A stretch of DNA of 11,655 nucleotides, taken from the NCBI GenBank assembly GCA_017939945.1, contig JAGAZS010000368.1:1-11655 (forward strand), written 5' to 3'. Position numbers and translations under genes: made by a program. Shown in pieces: positions 7,900 to 11,655 of this stretch. The notes below the pieces were generated by a model. That model did no database searches. It was not told where the DNA came from and worked only from the letters and a program-made list of their open reading frames with translations. The stretch comes from Schwartzia sp. (in: firmicutes). GTDB lineage: Bacteria > Bacillota > Negativicutes > Selenomonadales > Selenomonadaceae. Each line of letters opens with the position of its first letter. Within the stretch, counting starts at the first letter, position 1.

Positions 7900-8930
7900 T
7901 GGCGGAAGAAAAGGAAGCAGTCGTTTTGCGCGTGCAGCCGGGCGCGTGGGCGGCAGTTGAAGGGCATGAGAAAACGCGGGCGCGTCTTTCGCGTCTGCTT
8001 TCGGAAAAGCGCGTGCCGCACGCGCTTCTTTTTTCGGGGCCGCAGGGCGTCGGAAAAAAACAGGTGGCGCTGGCTGTCGCGGCGGCGTTCCTTTGTCTCG
8101 ACCCGAAGGAAGGGCTCGCCTGCGGCGTCTGCGATAGCTGCAGGGCGCTGGCGGCGGGGACGCATCCCGATTTTTTCGCGGTTCTGCCGGAGACTTCGGG
8201 AAAAACGGCTCGCAGCGTCAAGATTGAGCAGATTCGCGAGATGCGCGGCGCGGTGGCACGGGCGCCGAAATTCTCGACGCGCCGCGCGGTCCTGTTGAAC
8301 GACGCGGAGACGATGAACGACGCGGCGGCCAACGCGCTGCTGAAAACCTTGGAGGAGCCGCCGGGGGATACGTTGTTCCTGTTGGTGACCGGCGCGCGGC
8401 AGGCGCTCTTGCCGACGATTGTTTCACGCTGTACGATAATCCCGTTCGCGCCGCTGGACGACGCCGCGATGGCGCGGGTGCTGGCGGCGCATGATGTGCC
8501 GGAGGATTTGCGCAGATCGCTGATCGCGCTTTCGGACGGCAGCGCGGGGCGCGCGCTCCGGCTTTTCGCCGAGGACGCGCTTTCGCTCCGGGAGGATGCG
8601 ATGGCGACGTTGGAGAAACTGCCGCAGATGACGCCGGAAACGATTTTTTCCGTCGGCGCTCGGCTGGGCGCGTTGGAACGGGAGCGCCTTTTGGAATGGT
8701 TCCGGTATCTGCGGATGCTGCTGCGGGACGTCCTCGCGATTATGGAAGGTTCCGCGGCGTTGATGAACGGGGATTTCAGTGAGAGACTGTTCGCGTTTGC
8801 CGGGACGCTTACGGCGGATCGGGCGTTCGCGACGGAACGGGAAGCGGCGGAGGCGGCGAGGAGGCTTGCAACATCGAATGCGTCGCTGCGCCTTGTGGTT
8901 GAAGGTTTCCTTTTGCGAGCGGGAAAATAA
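7899..8930 (+). CDS. holB: DNA polymerase III subunit delta prime (clamp loader)
   Basis: HolB is the delta prime subunit of the clamp-loader complex that places the beta sliding clamp on primed DNA. The 343-residue length is normal. The ATG overlaps the yaaR stop by one base. Residues 41-64 hold a P-loop-like segment, GPQGVGKK (47-54). A four-cysteine zinc module follows (C66, C75, C78, C81; spacing C-x8-C-x2-C-x2-C). The Walker B-like strand reads VLLNDAE (131-137), followed by NALLKTLEEPP. The SRC motif of clamp-loader subunits is at 176-178. The C-terminal ~130 residues form the helical collar domain and are more variable. DnaX is the close relative, but the short length, the position after yaaR and the lack of extra C-terminal domains favour HolB. 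Confidence 0.94.
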   Translation: MAEEKEAVVLRVQPGAWAAVEGHEKTRARLSRLLSEKRVPHALLFSGPQGVGKKQVALAVAAAFLCLDPKEGLACGVCDSCRALAAGTHPDFFAVLPETSGKTARSVKIEQIREMRGAVARAPKFSTRRAVLLNDAETMNDAAANALLKTLEEPPGDTLFLLVTGARQALLPTIVSRCTIIPFAPLDDAAMARVLAAHDVPEDLRRSLIALSDGSAGRALRLFAEDALSLREDAMATLEKLPQMTPETIFSVGARLGALERERLLEWFRYLRMLLRDVLAIMEGSAALMNGDFSERLFAFAGTLTADRAFATEREAAEAARRLATSNASLRLVVEGFLLRAGK

Positions 8931-8942
8931 AGAGTGGAGTAT

Positions 8943-8947
8943 GGAGG
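8943..8947 (+). promoter_or_regulatory. Shine-Dalgarno that sets the ricT start
   Basis: GGAGG lies five bases before ATG 8953, an ideal spacing. It overlaps the earlier in-frame ATG at 8941, whose own upstream GGAG is too close to work well. Protein similarity agrees, because RicT proteins begin directly with a segment like the (V/I)GVRFKxAGKIYYF that follows this ATG. Confidence 0.75.
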
Positions 8948-8952
8948 ACAGG

Positions 8953-10152
8953 ATGCAGACGGTAATCGGCGTCCGTTTCAAGCAGGCGGGCAAGATTTAT
9001 TATTTCGGCGTCGGGTCGATGGAGATCGCGCAGGGCGACGACGTCATCGTGGAGACGTCGCGGGGGATGGAGTTCGGCCATGTGGCTCTCGGACCGCGCG
9101 AGGTGGAGGACGCGGAGGTCACGCTGCCGCTGAAGGCGGTGGAGCGTGTGGCGACGGACGAGGACCGCGCCCAGGTCGCGGAAAACCGCGCGAGGGAAAA
9201 AGAGGCGTTCCGCATCTGCGAGGAAAAAATCGCGGCGCGGGAGCTGGACATGAAGCTGGTCAGCGTTGAATACACATTCGACGTCAGCAAGATCATTTTT
9301 TATTTCACGGCGGACGGGCGCATCGACTTCCGTGAGCTGGTCAAGGATTTGGCTGCGGTTTTCCGCACGCGGATCGAGCTCAGGCAGATCGGGGTGCGCG
9401 ACGAGGCGAAGATGCTCGGCGGCATCGGGTGCTGCGGGCGTCCGCTTTGCTGTGCTACGTTCCTCGGCGAGTTTGTGCCGGTGTCGATCCGCATGGCGAA
9501 GGAGCAGAATCTTTCGCTGAACCCGACGAAGATTTCCGGCATTTGCGGGCGGCTGATGTGCTGTCTGAAATATGAGAACGACGTATATTGCGAGCGGCGC
9601 CGCGAGCAGTCGGCGATCAGGAAGTCGCAGGCGCCGCATCCCGGCGGACGCGTGGCGACGATGGAGGGCGATGGCAAGGTCATTTCGATCAACGCCCAGC
9701 GGCGTTCGGCGACAATCCTTCTGGATGACAGCCGGACAATCGTGGCGTCGTGGGAGGATATTGTCGAGCAGGAAGAGGATTTGTCGGACGTCGCGGCCTT
9801 GGCGGCTATCGCGATGCTCCAGAGTGAAGAAAACGGAGAGGAACAACGTCCGCGCAAACGCGGTGGACGCGGACGCGAGGAGCGGAAGGAACGTCAGCCG
9901 CGCGGCGAAGGCGAAGGCCGGAAAAAAGGATCTCGGAGAGAGGGCGAAAATTCTCCGAAGCGTCGCGGCGAACGCTTCGACAAGGGCGACAGAAACGGGA
10001 AACCGCGCAAGGAACGGGAAAGCAGGGGCGGAAACAAGCACGCGTCCCATGACCGTCCGCCGCGCCGCGAGGAAGGCCGCGGACGTTCGCGCAAAAATTA
10101 CGCGGAAACGCGGGACGGGGATCATGAAGGGCGTCCGCCTCGCGAGGAATGA
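8953..10152 (+). CDS. ricT: RicT/YaaT, PSP1-domain regulatory partner of RNase Y, with long basic tail
   Basis: RicT (YaaT) forms the Y-complex with RicA and RicF in Bacillus. This complex carries Fe-S clusters and helps RNase Y mature mRNAs; it also affects sporulation, competence and biofilm phosphorelays. From ATG 8953 the protein is 399 residues, against about 275 in B. subtilis. Residues 1-275 are the conserved part. The start (IGVRFKQAGKIYYF, 5-18) matches the family, and the PSP1 region contains the cysteine-rich signatures GIGCCGRPLCC (157-167) and GICGRLMCC (196-204), plus C213. Residues 292-399 are an extra, highly charged low-complexity tail (separate entry). The frame also stays open upstream into holB as far as a GTG at 8779, but that extension lacks an SD and family similarity. 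The 3' end overlaps trmN6 by 29 bases. Confidence 0.92.
   Translation: MQTVIGVRFKQAGKIYYFGVGSMEIAQGDDVIVETSRGMEFGHVALGPREVEDAEVTLPLKAVERVATDEDRAQVAENRAREKEAFRICEEKIAARELDMKLVSVEYTFDVSKIIFYFTADGRIDFRELVKDLAAVFRTRIELRQIGVRDEAKMLGGIGCCGRPLCCATFLGEFVPVSIRMAKEQNLSLNPTKISGICGRLMCCLKYENDVYCERRREQSAIRKSQAPHPGGRVATMEGDGKVISINAQRRSATILLDDSRTIVASWEDIVEQEEDLSDVAALAAIAMLQSEENGEEQRPRKRGGRGREERKERQPRGEGEGRKKGSRREGENSPKRRGERFDKGDRNGKPRKERESRGGNKHASHDRPPRREEGRGRSRKNYAETRDGDHEGRPPREE
9826..10149 (+). other. Region encoding disordered Arg/Gly/Glu-rich C-terminal tail of RicT
   Basis: RicT residues 292-399 contain, by hand count, 27 arginines and 10 lysines among 108 residues, with about 25 acidic residues, few hydrophobics and no cysteine. 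RGG-type motifs occur (RGGRG at 303-307, RGG at 358-360), along with RGR and RPPR/RPPRE repeats. Such tails are usually disordered and often bind RNA, as in some DEAD-box helicases and RNase E-type scaffolds. The tail is absent from the B. subtilis protein. It is in frame with the conserved core, and the reading frame is intact. RNA binding here is inference. Confidence 0.75.
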
Positions 10153-10861
10153 GCGCGTCGATTCGCTGGACCATTTGGGACGGCGGATTATCCAGCGTAA
10201 GGACGGTTTCCGTTTTTCGATGGACGCGGTGTTGCTCGCCCATTTTCCGAAATACGGGAAGAACTGCCGTGTGCTCGACCTCGGTACGGGGACTGGCGCG
10301 ATTCCGCTTTTGATGGCGGAAAACGCCGCTTACGTCGAGGCGCTGGAAATCGACAGTTCGATGGCGGGCATGGCGGCGCGCAGTGTTCTCCTGAACGGGC
10401 TGGAGAAAAAAATCCGCGTGCGCTGCGGCGATTATCGGGAAATCCGAAAGCTCGTGAAGCCCGAAAGCTTTGACGTGGTGTTGGCGAACCCGCCTTATGG
10501 TGTCGTTTCGGACGGTCCGGCGGCGAAAGGGAAACAGGCGGGGGCGCGGCAGGAAGTGACGGCGACGCTTTCGGACGTGGTGCGGGCGGCGCGGTACGCG
10601 CTCCGCTACGGCGGGAAATTCGCCATGATTCATCGTCCTGCGCGGCTGGCGGAAATTTTCGCGGCGATGACGGCAAACCAGCTCGCGCCGAAACGGATGC
10701 GCCTCGTGGAGCCGCGGGCGGGAAAATCCTCGAACCTCGTCCTGATTGAGGCGGTGCAGGGCGGCGCGCCGGGCGGGCTTGCGGCGTTGCCGACGCTTCG
10801 GGTTTACGACGAAGACGGTGCATATACGCCGGAGCTTTTGGACATCTACGGGAAACACTGA
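10124..10861 (+). CDS. trmN6: tRNA1(Val) adenine(37)-N6-methyltransferase-like protein (YabB/YfiC family)
   Basis: An S-adenosylmethionine-dependent N6-adenine methyltransferase. In E. coli the YfiC/TrmN6 member modifies A37 of valine tRNA; YabB is the Firmicute relative in this operon position. The protein is 245 residues, the expected size. After a short lead comes IIQRKDGFRFSMDAVLLAHF (22-41), the usual N-terminal family block. The SAM-binding motif DLGTGTG is at 52-58, acidic motif II ALEID at 73-77, and catalytic NPPYG at 122-126. ATG 10124 gives the normal N-terminus and is preceded by GGGG (10117-10120); it overlaps the ricT end by 29 bases. The frame is open far upstream only because of the Arg-rich codons of the ricT tail. 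Enzyme class is firm; the exact tRNA target is inferred. Confidence 0.9.
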   Translation: MKGVRLARNERVDSLDHLGRRIIQRKDGFRFSMDAVLLAHFPKYGKNCRVLDLGTGTGAIPLLMAENAAYVEALEIDSSMAGMAARSVLLNGLEKKIRVRCGDYREIRKLVKPESFDVVLANPPYGVVSDGPAAKGKQAGARQEVTATLSDVVRAARYALRYGGKFAMIHRPARLAEIFAAMTANQLAPKRMRLVEPRAGKSSNLVLIEAVQGGAPGGLAALPTLRVYDEDGAYTPELLDIYGKH

Positions 10862-10869
10862 AAAAATGC

Positions 10870-10873
10870 GGAG
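10870..10873 (+). promoter_or_regulatory. Shine-Dalgarno that sets the rsmI start
   Basis: GGAG lies seven bases before ATG 10881. In-frame ATGs also exist at 10866 and 10893. The first lies upstream of this SD, and the second is too far from it, so 10881 is the best choice. Confidence 0.7.
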
Positions 10874-10880
10874 TGATTTT

Positions 10881-11655
10881 ATGGCGGACGATATGGAGCG
10901 TGCCAGGGAAGAAAAAAAGCCCGGCACGCTTTTTCTCTGCGCTACGCCGATCGGCAATCTTGAGGATATGACGTATCGCGCGGTGCGTATTTTGGGAGAG
11001 GCGCCTCTGATTGCCGCTGAGGACACGCGGCGGACGCGGCAGCTTTTGACGCATTTCGGTCTTTCGACGCGGCTCGTCAGCTATCACGAGCACAACAAGG
11101 ACGAAAAAGGTCCGCGTCTGATCGAGTGGCTGCTTTCGGGAAACGATCTGGTTTGTGTCAGCGACGCGGGGCTCCCGGGCGTCGCCGACCCCGGATCGAA
11201 ACTTGCAGCCGACGCTGTCGCGGAAGGGATTCGCGTCGTGCCGATTCCCGGCGCGAACGCCGCGCTTTCGGCATTGATTGCATCCGGGCTTGATACGACG
11301 CGGTTCTCCTTCGTCGGCTTTTTGCCGCGAACGAAGGATAAGCGGTGCGCAAGTCTTGCTGAAATTGCCGACCGTACCGACACGCTGATTTTTTATGAAG
11401 CGCCGCATCGTCTTGGCGAGACGATGAAAGCGATTCTCGGCGCTTTGGGAGACCGTCCGGCGGCGATTGCCCGCGAGCTGACGAAAAAATTCGAGGAGTT
11501 CCGTCGTGGCAGTTTGTCGGAGCTTTTGGCGTGGTGCGAAGAAAACCAGCTGCGGGGCGAATTCGTCATTGTCGTTAGCGGTGCGGAGGAAAGCCGAAAG
11601 GAGTCAACCGAATCGCCGCCGGAGGACGCCGCAGCGATTGTCAGGAGATTGACGG
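10881..11655 (+). CDS. rsmI: 16S rRNA (cytidine1402-2'-O)-methyltransferase RsmI, 3' end cut off by window
   Basis: RsmI 2'-O-methylates C1402 in the decoding centre of 16S rRNA using S-adenosylmethionine. The first 258 residues are present; a complete family member is around 280-300, so only a short C-terminal part is missing. Signatures in order are CATPIGNLEDMTYRA (20-34), AAEDTRRTRQLL (45-56), SDAGLPGVADPG (94-105), PIPGANAALSAL (121-132), YEAPHR (172-177) and RELTKKFEEFRRG (198-210). The second glycine-rich motif reads SDAGLPGV where SDAGTPLI is usual, a mild change that probably does not affect activity. The gene begins 19 bases after the trmN6 stop. In Bacillus, yazA (GIY-YIG protein) lies between these genes; there is no room for it here. 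Confidence 0.95.
   Translation, partial: MADDMERAREEKKPGTLFLCATPIGNLEDMTYRAVRILGEAPLIAAEDTRRTRQLLTHFGLSTRLVSYHEHNKDEKGPRLIEWLLSGNDLVCVSDAGLPGVADPGSKLAADAVAEGIRVVPIPGANAALSALIASGLDTTRFSFVGFLPRTKDKRCASLAEIADRTDTLIFYEAPHRLGETMKAILGALGDRPAAIARELTKKFEEFRRGSLSELLAWCEENQLRGEFVIVVSGAEESRKESTESPPEDAAAIVRRLT

Noticed and set aside
8779..8952. Possible longer ricT N-terminus inside holB
   Set aside because: The extension would overlap holB by 152 bases, has no SD, and lies before the point where RicT proteins begin. ATG 8953 has an ideal SD.
9572..10123. Long upstream extension of the trmN6 frame across the ricT tail
   Set aside because: It is open because GC- and Arg-rich codons avoid stops in the shifted frame. 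The predicted peptide has no similarity to the family, whose N-terminus fits ATG 10124.

Overview
The window reads as an ordinary chromosomal segment of a fairly GC-rich Firmicute. It holds nine genes, all on the + strand. The second half follows the well-known Bacillus/Clostridium order yaaR-holB-yaaT(ricT)-yabB(trmN6)-yabC(rsmI). The high GC, together with a Kup-type K+ carrier and tandem TrkH proteins, makes a Negativicutes/Selenomonas-like host a reasonable guess. That assignment is inference; no rRNA or other marker is present. No tRNA, rRNA, CRISPR array, insertion sequence or phage gene was seen, and no stretch longer than about 100 bases lacks a gene.

Region 1 (1-7347) is a potassium-uptake module. 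It starts with the 3' part of trkA, the NAD-binding RCK gating subunit. Three different TrkH/KtrB-type membrane subunits follow in tandem, with gaps of 33, 1 and 18 bases. An AT-rich promoter-bearing gap and a complete kup gene, encoding an unrelated K+ carrier family, come next. Four K+-translocating proteins therefore sit in a row behind one visible gating subunit. TrkH copies 2 and 3 look canonical. Copy 1 keeps the four pore-loop glycines and the gating arginine but diverges in the fourth filter, the M3 intramembrane loop and one cytosolic loop. It may be a specialised or regulatory pore subunit.

Region 2 (7348-11655) begins with a near-consensus sigma-70/sigma-A promoter (TTGCCA, 17-base spacer, TATAAT). 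It drives a compact operon in which most genes overlap or nearly touch: yaaR (DUF327), holB (clamp-loader delta prime), ricT (PSP1-domain partner of RNase Y), trmN6 (tRNA adenine-N6 methyltransferase) and rsmI (16S rRNA 2'-O-methyltransferase, cut by the window end). Compared with the Bacillus subtilis locus, yaaQ/darA, yabA and yazA are missing from their usual places. RicT carries a C-terminal tail of about 108 residues, about a quarter arginine, that the B. subtilis protein lacks.

I see no convincing new multi-gene system. The points most worth a second look are the triple-trkH array with its divergent first member, the arginine-rich RicT tail, and the reduced operon.
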